Of a stretch of DNA of 64,000 nt, positions 42,670-51,260 are shown in pieces. The stretch is from Shewanella decolorationis S12 (GTDB lineage Bacteria > Pseudomonadota > Gammaproteobacteria > Enterobacterales > Shewanellaceae): contig NZ_AXZL01000076.1 of the NCBI RefSeq assembly GCF_000485795.1, forward strand, positions 769,895-833,894. Reading direction: 5' to 3'. Each line of letters opens with the position of its first letter. Position 1 is the stretch's first letter. Position numbers and translations under genes: made by a program. The notes below the pieces were generated by a model. It saw only the letters and a list, made by a program, of their open reading frames with translations. It had not been told where the DNA came from and did no database searches.

Positions 42670-44838
42670 TCAACGCGCCTCTAAACGCGCGTAGGCGACC
42701 ACCAGCCATTTACTGCCAAAATCGCTAAAATTCACCTGTACCCGCGCCTGTGCGCCACTGCCTTCAAAGTTAGTCACTTTGCCGTCACCAAACTTGGGAT
42801 GATGCACTCTTTGCCCAACGCTAAAGCCAGTATCGTTGGCGACCGCTGACTTTTGCGCACTGAAGCGATTATTCGCCATCGGTGTCGACACCTGCGCCTT
42901 TAAGCGAATTTCGTCCACATATTGCGGCGGAATTTCCTTAATAAAGCGCGATGGACGGGCATAATCTTCGCGGCCATAAATACGGCGGGATTCGGCATAG
43001 GTGATATAGAGTTTTTCCATCGCGCGGGTCATGCCCACGTAACAGAGACGGCGTTCCTCATCGAGTCTATCGCCCTCTTCGAGTGCCATCTTACTCGGGA
43101 AAATCCCCTCCTCGACGCCCGCCATAAACACCATAGTAAACTCCAGCCCCTTGGCCGAGTGCAGTGTCATTAACTGCACCGCATCGGTAAAGGCGTCGGC
43201 CTGACCTTCACCCGCCTCTAAGGCCGCATGGGATAAGAAGGCGTTAAGCTCGCCCATATCCTCAAGCTCTTCTGGCATTTCGAAGGTGCGCGCCGCGGTG
43301 ACGAGTTCCTCTAAGTTTTCGATACGGGCGTGGGCCTTCTCGCCTTTTTCCGCCTCATACATGGCCTTAAGGCCAGAGGCTTGGATCACTGTGTCCGTCA
43401 TCCGGTACAGCGCCATATCTTGGGTTTCTTCCTGCAGGGTGACGATAAGATCCATAAAACCACGTACCGCAGAGGCGGCGCGGCCGGCCAGCACTTTTTC
43501 ATCCAGCAGGCGTAAACAGGCCTGCCATAACGTAAGCTCTTGCTGACGCGCGGTAGTACGTAAAATATCTAAGGTTCTGTCGCCAATGCCGCGGGGCGGC
43601 GTATTAACCACGCGCTCGAAGGCGGCATCGTCATTTTTATTGCTGATAAGACGCATATAGCCCATAGCGTCTTTAATCTCTTGGCGTTCGAAGAAGCGCA
43701 GGCCACCGTAAATACGATAGGCTAACCCTTTGTGTAATAAGGCTTCTTCGAGCACGCGCGACTGGGCATTCGAGCGATAGAGAATCGCGCAATCACTTAA
43801 ATTGCCGCCTTTTTCGTACCAATCATTGATCCGGCCAACAATAAAGCGCGCCTCGTCCATTTCGTTAAAGGCACAGTAGAGGGAAATCGGCTCACCATCG
43901 GCTTCGTCGGTCCACAGCTCTTTGCCTAAACGCTCGGGGTTATTGGCGATCAGGGCGTTCGACGCCTTCAAAATATTGCCCTTGGAGCGGTAGTTTTGCT
44001 CGAGGCGAATCGTGGTCGCCGTCGGGAAATCCCGCAGGAAGCGGTGTAGGTTTTCAACCTGAGCGCCGCGCCAACCGTAAATGGATTGGTCGTCGTCCCC
44101 CACGATCATCACGTTAGCCGTTTGGCCGGCCAGCACTCTAATCCACGCATATTGAATGGCGTTAGTATCTTGGAATTCGTCCACCAGAATATGCTTAAAA
44201 CGCTCCTGATAGTGCGCCAGCAGATGCGGTTTATTGAGCCATAACTCATGGGCGCGCAGTAGGATTTCGGCAAAGTCGACTAAACCTGCGCGGTCGCAAG
44301 ATTCTTGATAAACCTGATAAATCTTCAGCAGGTTTTGCTCAATCGGGAAACCGCCCGCATCGATATGCTTGGGCCGAAGACCTTGGTCTTTCTTGCCATT
44401 GATATAGGCCTGCGCCTGACGGGGAGGATATTGTTTTTCATCCAGATTCAAACTTTTCAGGATGCGTTTCAGCAAGCGCACCTGATCGTCCGAATCAAGA
44501 ATTTGGAAGCTCTGCGGTAGTCCCGCATCTTGGAAGTGAGTGCGTAACAGACGATGCGCCAGCCCGTGGAAGGTACCAATCCACATCCGCCCCATATTGG
44601 TACCCGCGACTTTTTCTACCCGCTCACGCATCTCGGCCGCGGCTTTATTGGTAAACGTCACGGCTAAAATTGAGTAAGGGCTCTGCTGTTCGACCTGCAT
44701 TAACCACGCGATACGGTGAGTTAATACTCGCGTTTTACCACTGCCTGCGCCCGCAAGCACTAACATGCTGGATTGCGGTGCCGCGACAGCCTCGCGCTGT
44801 TTATCATTCAGGCCGTCTAGTAAAGAAGATACGTCCAT
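42670..44838 (-). CDS. uvrD: DNA helicase II UvrD
   Basis: A 722-residue SF1A helicase, the length of E. coli UvrD. Walker A AGAGSGKT is at residues 29-36, and motif II/III is DEFQDTN...GDDDQSIYGWRGA. Motif IV-VI sequences LEQNYRSKGNI, VQLMTLHSAKGLEF and VGMTRA follow. The C-terminus has the family's Tudor-like end VGQRVHHPKFGDG. It unwinds DNA 3'-5' in excision and mismatch repair. The ATG at 44838 follows GGAGGCGAG. A partial SOS-like CTGT lies upstream, but the site is imperfect. Confidence 0.95.
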   Translation of the reverse strand: MDVSSLLDGLNDKQREAVAAPQSSMLVLAGAGSGKTRVLTHRIAWLMQVEQQSPYSILAVTFTNKAAAEMRERVEKVAGTNMGRMWIGTFHGLAHRLLRTHFQDAGLPQSFQILDSDDQVRLLKRILKSLNLDEKQYPPRQAQAYINGKKDQGLRPKHIDAGGFPIEQNLLKIYQVYQESCDRAGLVDFAEILLRAHELWLNKPHLLAHYQERFKHILVDEFQDTNAIQYAWIRVLAGQTANVMIVGDDDQSIYGWRGAQVENLHRFLRDFPTATTIRLEQNYRSKGNILKASNALIANNPERLGKELWTDEADGEPISLYCAFNEMDEARFIVGRINDWYEKGGNLSDCAILYRSNAQSRVLEEALLHKGLAYRIYGGLRFFERQEIKDAMGYMRLISNKNDDAAFERVVNTPPRGIGDRTLDILRTTARQQELTLWQACLRLLDEKVLAGRAASAVRGFMDLIVTLQEETQDMALYRMTDTVIQASGLKAMYEAEKGEKAHARIENLEELVTAARTFEMPEELEDMGELNAFLSHAALEAGEGQADAFTDAVQLMTLHSAKGLEFTMVFMAGVEEGIFPSKMALEEGDRLDEERRLCYVGMTRAMEKLYITYAESRRIYGREDYARPSRFIKEIPPQYVDEIRLKAQVSTPMANNRFSAQKSAVANDTGFSVGQRVHHPKFGDGKVTNFEGSGAQARVQVNFSDFGSKWLVVAYARLEAR

Positions 44839-45009
44839 TCTCGCCTCCAAAAAATCGAGGGGGCAGTATAACAGAAGAAGCGCCCAAGGCATGCCACGAG
44901 TTTGAGCTCAATCACAGACAATTCATTTGACTCAAGGGCCAAGTTTGGCTTGAATTGGTTGATACAATTCATTAACAACTAAAGTATGACTCGATGCCAA
45001 GGGACCTGA

Positions 45010-45930
45010 ATGCATTATTGTTTTAACGCTTTTGTGTTGGATACCCAGAACCGAACCTTGTTCTGCAACAACCAAAGGCTCCACTGCGACGAACGCGCCA
45101 TCCTGCTACTCGCACAGTTGATCGACGCCTATCCCGCCCATTGCGATCAGGCCTGCTTGCTCGAACACATTTGGCCCAATACCGTGGTGAGCAGTTGGTC
45201 GGTCGCAAGATTAATCTCGGATACCCGTAAACTATTCGAGTCAGCGGGCCTTAAGGTACCCATCATTCAAACCTTGCATGGCCGAGGGTATCGGCTCTCC
45301 CCCGATATCGCCGCCATTATTCGCTCCGATGCCGTCGCCAACAGTTTTGCCGCTCAAGACCACTCGCTCGCAATAACAGATAACGCCACCAGCGCAGCCA
45401 ACTCGAATACACTTCAACCTGCGCAAAAAAAGCCCTATTTCACCCTGCCAGGATTAGTCTTGATTAGTATCTTGTCGAGCGCAGTGCTTGCCCTACTCTT
45501 TTATAACCAAATCGAACGCAGCGGCCCATTAGTGTTGGCCGAGCCGCAAAACGTAAAAGCACGCATATTGTGGGTCGATGATCACCCAGAAAATAATCAG
45601 GCCGAGCGCCAGTTTTTAGAGCAAAAAAAGATTGGGGTTTACACCACCAAAACCAGCAGCGATGCACTCACACTGCTCAGTTTATATAGCTACGATGCCA
45701 TTATTACCGATATGGGCCGAGGCTCAGATCCCCTCGCTGGTCTTAAACTGATGCAGGCTATCCGCGAGCGCGGCATCAACACGCCCATTTACCTCTATAC
45801 CATCATGCCCTCCGAGGCGCTAAGACAAAAAGCCCAGGAACATGGCGCGCAGGATATAGCCGTCGAAGCCGAAGACTTATATCAACACTTGATGCCGCTT
45901 ATCCGTTATGCCGATGAAGGCGTGGAGTAA
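45010..45930 (+). CDS. wHTH - transmembrane - receiver-like protein
   Basis: A 306-residue protein with an unusual order. Residues 1-97 are an OmpR/CadC-type winged helix (LEHIWPNTVVSSWSVARLIS, LHGRGYRLS). A membrane segment lies at about 144-165 (FTLPGLVLISILSSAVLALL). Residues 184-300 resemble a receiver domain: ILWVDDHPENN (acidic D190/D191), IITDMGRG (D234 in acceptor position) and YLYT. The conserved Lys after the fifth strand is missing. With the wHTH in the cytosol, the receiver-like part would lie in the periplasm, where phosphorylation by a standard histidine kinase is not expected. It is divergent from uvrD. Confidence 0.8.
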   Translation: MHYCFNAFVLDTQNRTLFCNNQRLHCDERAILLLAQLIDAYPAHCDQACLLEHIWPNTVVSSWSVARLISDTRKLFESAGLKVPIIQTLHGRGYRLSPDIAAIIRSDAVANSFAAQDHSLAITDNATSAANSNTLQPAQKKPYFTLPGLVLISILSSAVLALLFYNQIERSGPLVLAEPQNVKARILWVDDHPENNQAERQFLEQKKIGVYTTKTSSDALTLLSLYSYDAIITDMGRGSDPLAGLKLMQAIRERGINTPIYLYTIMPSEALRQKAQEHGAQDIAVEAEDLYQHLMPLIRYADEGVE

Positions 45931-46172
45931 AGCCGCGATCAATCCCAGCAAATCTCACTTCAATCTATTGATATTATTCACTTTCAAAAACATTCAATAA
46001 GTTTCAAAGACAAAATCCCTCCCGAGGATTTATATCTTGTTCAGGGTTCAGCCACTGATCCCTTCTGCATATTGCTTGCGCTCATGCCCCAAACGATAAC
46101 CGACGACCATCCCACCATGGGATAGCGAATCGTTGCTGATATTTACTCAGTAGCCTAAAAGGAATTTACATA

Positions 46173-48143
46173 ATGAAGCCAATCTATCGACTCACTGTTC
46201 CCATTCTCTTAGGTCTCACGCTCGGCGCCTGTGGCGGCAGTGATGATGACGATGAGGACCCTAGCCCCATTGAACCCCAGCAGTTTGCCATTAAAGGGAC
46301 AGTAAAAGGGCTGACCAACAGCCTAAAACTCACCCTACAAACCAATGGCCAGACAGTAGAAACCCTTTCTGTTCAAAGTGATGGCACAGATAAAGCCTTT
46401 GCATTTTCAAATATGCAGAATGAAGGCGTTAGCTTTGCCATTACCGTTAATACGCAGCCAACGGCACAAACCTGTACCGTCGCCAATGGCAGCGGCACCT
46501 TAAGCCAGAGCAATGCCGAAACCGCCCTCGTCACCTGTGAAACCAATGCCAATGCTGAATTAACCGGGATCTTTAGGGACAGCCCAGTCGCTGGGATCCA
46601 TTATCAAACCGACAGCCAAACCGATGGCACCACCAGCGATATCGGCGAGTTTCAATACTTACAGGGGGAACAGGTCACCTTTTCGGTCGGCGCGATTCAA
46701 TTTCCCAGTACAGTTGCCGCGCCACTCGTCACACCCACCGAAGTTGCAGCGGGCAATGAGGTTACAAAGGTGAATATCCTGCAATTACTGCAAACCTTAG
46801 ATCAGGATTGTGATGTTGAAAATGGCATTCAAATCAAGACCTCACACCATGATCTGCTCGCCAATACTGTGCTCGATATCAGCAGTGCCGATTTTGATAG
46901 CCAACTCAACACCGCCTTTGCCAACCTCGGCTCGGGTTTGAGTCTGATCAGTGAAGCCCAGGCCCTTAACCATTTCGATACTTCCAATCGTAATCTGCTG
47001 CTAGGTAGCTGGCTGCTGTCGGAGGGAGAAGGCCAAAGCAACATACTGACCTTTATCGACCATAGCCGTTATATATTGATCCACGAGCATGCGGGTGATG
47101 GCGATCAGGGCGCAGCCTCGGTCGAATATGGAAATTACACTTGGGACAGTGTCACGGGTAGTTTCAGTGTGAGTCTCATCGCTCAATCCGATGGTTCCGG
47201 CGGCCTGTACGATGAAAGCAGTGTCGTTAACAAGGCGATGGTAAGCCTCAATACCCTCACACTGAGCCTCACCGACAATGGTTCGTCAAGCATCACACTC
47301 ACGCGTATTGAAGATGCTAGCGATGCGTTAATCGGCACTTGGCATGTGTACGATCCCGAAACCGATAACGACAGCTTTGTGACTTTCCTGCCCAATCAAG
47401 CCTATGCCATTGTGCATACAGCCAATTCCGACAGCTATGAGGGACAATCACCCCAAGCGCAATCGGGGGAGTTTGGTCATTACGTTAAAGATGCCAGTGG
47501 CTATAAGTTTACCGCCAGTGTCGAGTCCGACGGCCCTAATGGTCTCTATGATGCACAGTCAGCCGACGCCCATCAGTTTTCATCCATCAGCACCAGCCAA
47601 TGGGGCGAGATGATGGCGACTGAAAATGGCCCAGATGGCGGTACTTTCACCTTAGATAAGGTCGGCAGTTTTGTGACTGAGTTAGTCGATAAGCCTTCTG
47701 CCGCCGCAGGTACCAGCCTTGGACGCATCACCTCGGTGCGGGATATCGAAGGCTTTAACTACGACGCCACAGTCAATCGCCTGCTGCAATTTGACTTAAC
47801 CTTTGCCACGGACACGCAAAACCGCTGCACCACAGAGTTCGCCAATGGCCAATGCGGCGCGCGTTACAACATGCTGGTGCAGAATGTATCCGAGAATGAT
47901 ATGGGGGATGTGATTGGCGAAATCAGCCTGAACGAAGTCACTAGCAATGCCCAAGTAAACAGCGATTTTTATATGACGACCGCTGGCACACTGCACTTTG
48001 CCTTTAGTGGCAGTCAGACGATGACCATCAGCCCCTTGTTAGGCAAATCTTGCCAAGGTAATCAACGCGCTTTAGTGAGCTTAACCGATACCAGCAGTAA
48101 CCAATCGCTTTGGTTAGTCGAGCTAACCCCAGCCGTCCTATAG
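46173..48143 (+). CDS. large Asp-rich lipoprotein of unknown function
   Basis: A 656-residue lipoprotein (LTLGACGGSDDDDEDP, lipobox Cys 20). After the acidic linker comes a beta-rich domain with a Cys pair (QTCTVANGSG, TALVTCE). Two later segments are about 100 residues each and similar to one another: LLGSWLLSEGEGQSNILTFI near 275 and ALIGTWHVYDPETDNDSFVT near 388, both with a YGNYTWDS or FGHYVKDA part. These look like internal repeats of a calycin-like or adhesion module. It probably sits on the outer membrane. The family is not recognised. GGAATT precedes the ATG. Confidence 0.7.
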   Translation: MKPIYRLTVPILLGLTLGACGGSDDDDEDPSPIEPQQFAIKGTVKGLTNSLKLTLQTNGQTVETLSVQSDGTDKAFAFSNMQNEGVSFAITVNTQPTAQTCTVANGSGTLSQSNAETALVTCETNANAELTGIFRDSPVAGIHYQTDSQTDGTTSDIGEFQYLQGEQVTFSVGAIQFPSTVAAPLVTPTEVAAGNEVTKVNILQLLQTLDQDCDVENGIQIKTSHHDLLANTVLDISSADFDSQLNTAFANLGSGLSLISEAQALNHFDTSNRNLLLGSWLLSEGEGQSNILTFIDHSRYILIHEHAGDGDQGAASVEYGNYTWDSVTGSFSVSLIAQSDGSGGLYDESSVVNKAMVSLNTLTLSLTDNGSSSITLTRIEDASDALIGTWHVYDPETDNDSFVTFLPNQAYAIVHTANSDSYEGQSPQAQSGEFGHYVKDASGYKFTASVESDGPNGLYDAQSADAHQFSSISTSQWGEMMATENGPDGGTFTLDKVGSFVTELVDKPSAAAGTSLGRITSVRDIEGFNYDATVNRLLQFDLTFATDTQNRCTTEFANGQCGARYNMLVQNVSENDMGDVIGEISLNEVTSNAQVNSDFYMTTAGTLHFAFSGSQTMTISPLLGKSCQGNQRALVSLTDTSSNQSLWLVELTPAVL

Positions 48144-48161
48144 CTAACGCTATCTTCCCTT

Positions 48162-48197
48162 TGCCGGGCTATGTTCTTCCATAGTCCGGCATTTTTT
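48162..48197 (+). terminator. terminator of the Asp-rich lipoprotein gene
   Basis: A stem TGCCGGGCTATG/CATAGTCCGGCA (one mismatch) with a 6-nt loop followed by TTTTTTATG, 19 nt after the stop codon. Confidence 0.8.
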
Positions 48198-48298
48198 ATG
48201 CTAAAAACCATTAAGTCCAGCGAACACGGCTATTGCCTATCGAACCGCGCGAAATGGAGCAATATATAACCCGATTTATTTCAAAGCATGTTCAATAA

Positions 48299-48402
48299 GG
48301 ATTAAGCACTTTCATTCCAGTGACACGCAGCAAGCACATCCCTGTGTGCTCGACCGTGACATCCATGTCACGGACGGTCACTTTCATGACAGTGCTTAAT
48401 CC
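48299..48402. repeat. 104-bp MITE-like palindromic element (F)
   Basis: It is bounded by a perfect 12-bp terminal inverted repeat, GGATTAAGCACT at 48299-48310 and AGTGCTTAATCC at 48391-48402. Inside are two small hairpins with ATCC at the tip, AGCACATCCCTGTGTGCT (48333-48350) and GTGACATCCATGTCAC (48356-48371). Its right end matches that of repeat copy B. It has no open frame of its own that looks real. It sits in the gene-poor stretch after the lipoprotein terminator. Confidence 0.7.
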
Positions 48403-48640
48403 AATTAACCTTTGTGTATCTCTCAAGCCAGTAAATCATCAAGGCAAAAAACTATTTTCGACGCTATGTAACTTAATCCTGAATCATTGGGACACCAAAG
48501 CAAAAGCTGGAATATTTATAGTAAATAGCATGTCAGAACATTGTTCTGGGCCATACATAGCTAGCTTTTTTTAGAGACTAAGTGACTTTTCGCTACTTGC
48601 ATGCAAAAAGAAAGCGCATTATGTTCCTGCTTTATCTTGG

Positions 48641-49048
48641 TTGACTGATTTATTGGCTGAAGAAGGTGAGGAAGTGGAAAAAGATCCATGGGAAAATAAT
48701 ACAGTAACGAATAAAAACAAACTTTGGTTTTACGTACTTTTAGGAATGTTAGTTTTATATGTTATTTCTGGTAATAAAACTCCTGACCAATCTAAAACAA
48801 ACAGTACCCAAATCCAAAAGAAGGAAGTTATCAATAGCGAACCTCCTCAATACTTAATTACTCAATGTAGGGATAATATTAGTTCCGCGACCCTATATAA
48901 AAAAGAAAGGCTTAACTATATAGGCTCTGATGCAGGTAACGTTGTAATTGTGTACCTAAATGATTTTGGTAAAGCATTCAAGTTTCGGTGCATTGGTAAT
49001 AATATTCAACTTTATGCTGAAGGCAGTCGTTCTTGGATATCAATGTAG
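48641..49048 (+). CDS. small membrane-anchored protein, TTG start uncertain
   Basis: A 135-residue frame with an acidic N-terminus, one membrane segment (LWFYVLLGMLVLYVISG, about 29-45) and a polar C-terminal domain of about 80 residues with two Cys. The family is not recognised. The only upstream start in frame is this TTG; the same frame stays open back to a TAG at 48572-48574, and beyond that codon it is open again to GTG at 48320 inside the repeat element. The gene may thus be truncated at its 5' end. Codon use is A/T-rich, suggesting transfer. Confidence 0.5.
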   Translation: MTDLLAEEGEEVEKDPWENNTVTNKNKLWFYVLLGMLVLYVISGNKTPDQSKTNSTQIQKKEVINSEPPQYLITQCRDNISSATLYKKERLNYIGSDAGNVVIVYLNDFGKAFKFRCIGNNIQLYAEGSRSWISM

Positions 49049-49065
49049 TTTCCGAAGGGTTAAAT

Positions 49066-49340
49066 CTTTAATGCTTTTAGCGACCAACAGACAACTCAAC
49101 AATCAAAGGAATACGCCATCCCCTCGGAGTTGCCGCAGGGCAAATAGACAAATTGCGTGAGTCTCGCCATGGATGGCGAGCTAGCTTTCGCAGGTGCAGG
49201 GACGCATCCTTCGGAAGCGATAGCAAATTTGGCTATGAGCACAAGGGGCTTTCAACTCCGTTGGGGCGTCATGGAGCATCCAAGGAGGATAGGACGAGCA
49301 GTCCTCCTTGGTAGGGGGTGGGGTGAAGCCCCACGACTTT
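49066..49340 (-). repeat. structured dispersed repeat, copy D
   Basis: Read on the minus strand: AAAGTCGTGGGGCTTCACCC, the CCAAGGAGGACTGCTCGTCC hairpin arm and partner, GACGCCCCAACGGAGTTG, TTGCTATCGCTTCCGAAGGA, CGAAAGCTAGCTCGCC with the hairpin at 49163-49180 and GCGGCAACTCCGAGGGGATG. These are the boxes of copy A in the same order. The outer part 49066-49192 is repeated in direct orientation at 49431-49556 (D'). A 61-codon frame in it (49157-49342) is not a gene. Confidence 0.75.
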
Positions 49341-49430
49341 GATTTGGATTTAGGTTTTATTTTTATTAAAGAAATCAAACAGGATTAGGGCTGTCCCCCT
49401 CCAACAAGCAGAAACTGGAGATCCGCAACT

Positions 49431-49556
49431 CTTCAATGCTTTAAGTCCCCCAAAACAACCCAACAGTCAGTGGAATACACCATCCCTCGGAATTGCAGCA
49501 TGGATAATTGAGTAATTGTGTAAGTCTTCCCATATATGGCAAGCTAGCTTTCGGCT
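49431..49556 (-). repeat. partial structured repeat, copy D'
   Basis: A diverged direct copy of the 49066-49192 part of copy D: TCTTCAATGCTTTAAG, CAACCCAACAGTC, ATACACCATCCCTCGG, TAAGTCTTCCCATATATGG and AAGCTAGCTTTCGGC align in order with D, at roughly 75% by eye. The first half of the element is absent. Confidence 0.6.
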
Positions 49557-49662
49557 ATAAAACTCAAACAATTTAGGGGACTGTTGCATATTTAGACTGG
49601 CATAAGAACCCTTACAAACTCGCACCGTGCGTTTGCTTTAAACGTTAGATTACTGAGGCACT

Positions 49663-50007
49663 ATGGAAGACAAATTTGCCCGCATAGAAATTGATGGATG
49701 GGAACTCAATGATGGGGAGGCCATTCATCATCAGCATTCAGACACTTTCTGGATTCCTTCCTTTGAGGCTAGGAACAACCTTAAAACAGGACAATTGGTA
49801 AAGCTCATCTTCCAGATAGTTACTGAGAATGACGCTGGCGTGGAAGAGGTAAATGTAGAGCGCATGTGGGTTATCGTTAAAGGCCGCATCGATTACATTT
49901 ATAGGGGGCAACTTGATAATGACCCATACTGCACGGAAGAAATACGATCTGGTATGGAAGTATGGTTTCAGCCAAAGCACGTAATAGATATTTACGAACA
50001 ACAGTAA
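49663..50007 (+). CDS. DUF2314-like small protein, possible immunity protein
   Basis: A 114-residue soluble protein. The end of the sequence, ERMWVIVKGRIDYIYRGQLDN then YCTEEIRSGMEVWFQPKHVID, matches the DUF2314 pattern (ERMWV...G.LDNDP...G..V.F..KHI.D). Related proteins (DUF2314/DUF2185) are found as immunity proteins of polymorphic toxins. No toxin gene is next to it. It is bordered on the left by repeat copies D and D'. Confidence 0.6.
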   Translation: MEDKFARIEIDGWELNDGEAIHHQHSDTFWIPSFEARNNLKTGQLVKLIFQIVTENDAGVEEVNVERMWVIVKGRIDYIYRGQLDNDPYCTEEIRSGMEVWFQPKHVIDIYEQQ

Positions 50008-50156
50008 TCTAACAATGCCACCATCCGCTAAGCTGCTAATTTTTATTAAAAATTATTAAGATTGCTTTTGTTAAGTTCGGAGATATGGTGGTGCTTAAAG
50101 CCCTCAGAAAATGACGCAAAATGCTTGGCTTGAGTTATGTATAAATGGAGAACTAA

Positions 50157-50510
50157 GTGAGTCAATCAGCAGCGCAAGCAACAGCATTTTTTAGGGAAGT
50201 ATCTGAAAAAGGCGTAGTTTGGACAATTAAAGATGAAAATGGTTTTCCAGCTCCGCTCGGTGAAAACGGTATTCGCGCTATGCCATTTTGGTCATCAAAA
50301 AATCGTGTTCTAGAAATTATCAAGAATGTTCCTGCCTACAAGGACTTTCAACCCGTCGAAATCAAACTAACCGTGTTCAAAGAGCGATGGCTAGCTGGTC
50401 TTACAAAAGACAAATTTAATGTAGGTGTAAATTGGTCAGGTAAATGTGCAACGGGCTATGACTTAAATCCTGCTGATGTATCAAAGAACATTGAATATTA
50501 TGAATATTAA
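50157..50510 (+). CDS. DUF2750 domain protein
   Basis: A 117-residue protein beginning with GTG, preceded by GGAGAAC. SQSAAQATAFFREVSEKGVV, MPFWSSKNRVLEII and GVNWSGKCATGYDL-type segments are those of DUF2750, a small cytosolic family of unknown function, often seen in mobile or immunity-type clusters. It ends 28 bp before repeat copy E. It probably was acquired together with the previous gene. Confidence 0.75.
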   Translation: MSQSAAQATAFFREVSEKGVVWTIKDENGFPAPLGENGIRAMPFWSSKNRVLEIIKNVPAYKDFQPVEIKLTVFKERWLAGLTKDKFNVGVNWSGKCATGYDLNPADVSKNIEYYEY

Positions 50511-50538
50511 TAGGGCATTGAAGACACTTCATTTAAAG

Positions 50539-50807
50539 GATTGCGCGTGAGCAAGGCATGGTCGTTCTCGTGCATCCATGCACTTAACGACATTCAGGCA
50601 TCCTGCCTATCAGATGCCGAGATAGCATTAGTCGAATCAGGGACTAGCGTCTGACGCGATAGCATAAGAACGCTAAATGCCCAAGGGGCCTTCAACTCCG
50701 TTAGGGGCGTCTTGGCTGATGTGAAGACAATAGGCAAGGAGGATAGGACGAGCAGTCCTCCTTAGTCGACTCTTGATTAAAAATCAGGGGGTGAAGCCCA
50801 CGACTTT
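50539..50807 (-). repeat. structured dispersed repeat, copy E
   Basis: On the minus strand it begins AAAGTCGTGGGCTTCACCCC, then CTGATTTTTAATCAAGAGTC (shared with copy B), the AAGGAGGACTGCTCGTCC hairpin and GACGCCCCTAACGGAGTTG. Its far part has small hairpins GTGCATCCATGCAC (50570-50583) and AGGCATCCTGCCT (50596-50608) and ends in GCGCAATCC. It abuts the 3' end of the Nudix gene by 16 bp and fills the whole gap to the DUF2750 gene. Confidence 0.7.
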
Positions 50808-50823
50808 GCTTACTGGCAAAGCC

Positions 50824-51231
50824 TTAAAACTTTGCACTCACGACAACACCGTTGAAATTAAGACAATCTCTAACTCTTTGCTGCTGAACCGCGCTAAGGG
50901 TGTCGACATCATGGAAGGCAAACTCTGAGTGTTCATGGCTTAAGCGAATCACCGCATCGGCAGATGCAAACTCACAACGAAAGATAAAAGCTTGGGATTG
51001 ATAGGCGCTGTGATAATACACGCCGCTTAGGTAGTGGACGTTCACCGCCAGCCCCAGCTCCTCTTGGCATTCACGCAGCAGCGCTTCGTGAATCGTTTCG
51101 CCGGGCTCTAAGGCGCCGCCGGGTAAGCCCCAGGCGCAATTGCCGTAATTTGCCTTAAGGAGTAACACTTGGCCCGCATCGTTAATGATTACTGCATGGC
51201 TACTGAGCCGAAACCTATCTTCAAATGCCAT
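50824..51231 (-). CDS. Nudix hydrolase
   Basis: A 135-residue protein. The Nudix box GX5EX7REUXEEXGU is complete at residues 38-60 (GGALEPGETIHEALL then RECQEELGL), preceded by CAWGLPGG. Nudix enzymes hydrolyse nucleoside diphosphates linked to another group; the substrate here is unknown. It is the first gene after the accessory islet, on the minus strand, 29 bp downstream of the YpfJ-like gene, so the two may share a transcript. Confidence 0.88.
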   Translation of the reverse strand: MAFEDRFRLSSHAVIINDAGQVLLLKANYGNCAWGLPGGALEPGETIHEALLRECQEELGLAVNVHYLSGVYYHSAYQSQAFIFRCEFASADAVIRLSHEHSEFAFHDVDTLSAVQQQRVRDCLNFNGVVVSAKF

Positions 51232-51260
51232 GTATCATCCCACGCTAAGGCTGTGTATCA

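Noticed and set aside
44862..44877. LexA box before uvrD
   Set aside because: CTGTTATACTGCCCCC has the left half only; the right half ACAG is absent.
48299..48402. CRISPR-like repeats from the hairpin series
   Set aside because: Hairpins have different stem sequences and no regular spacers, and no cas gene is present.
49157..49342. 61-codon frame on the plus strand
   Set aside because: It lies fully in repeat copy D, reads through hairpins and box motifs, and the same boxes in other copies do not stay open. It is a by-product of the repeat.
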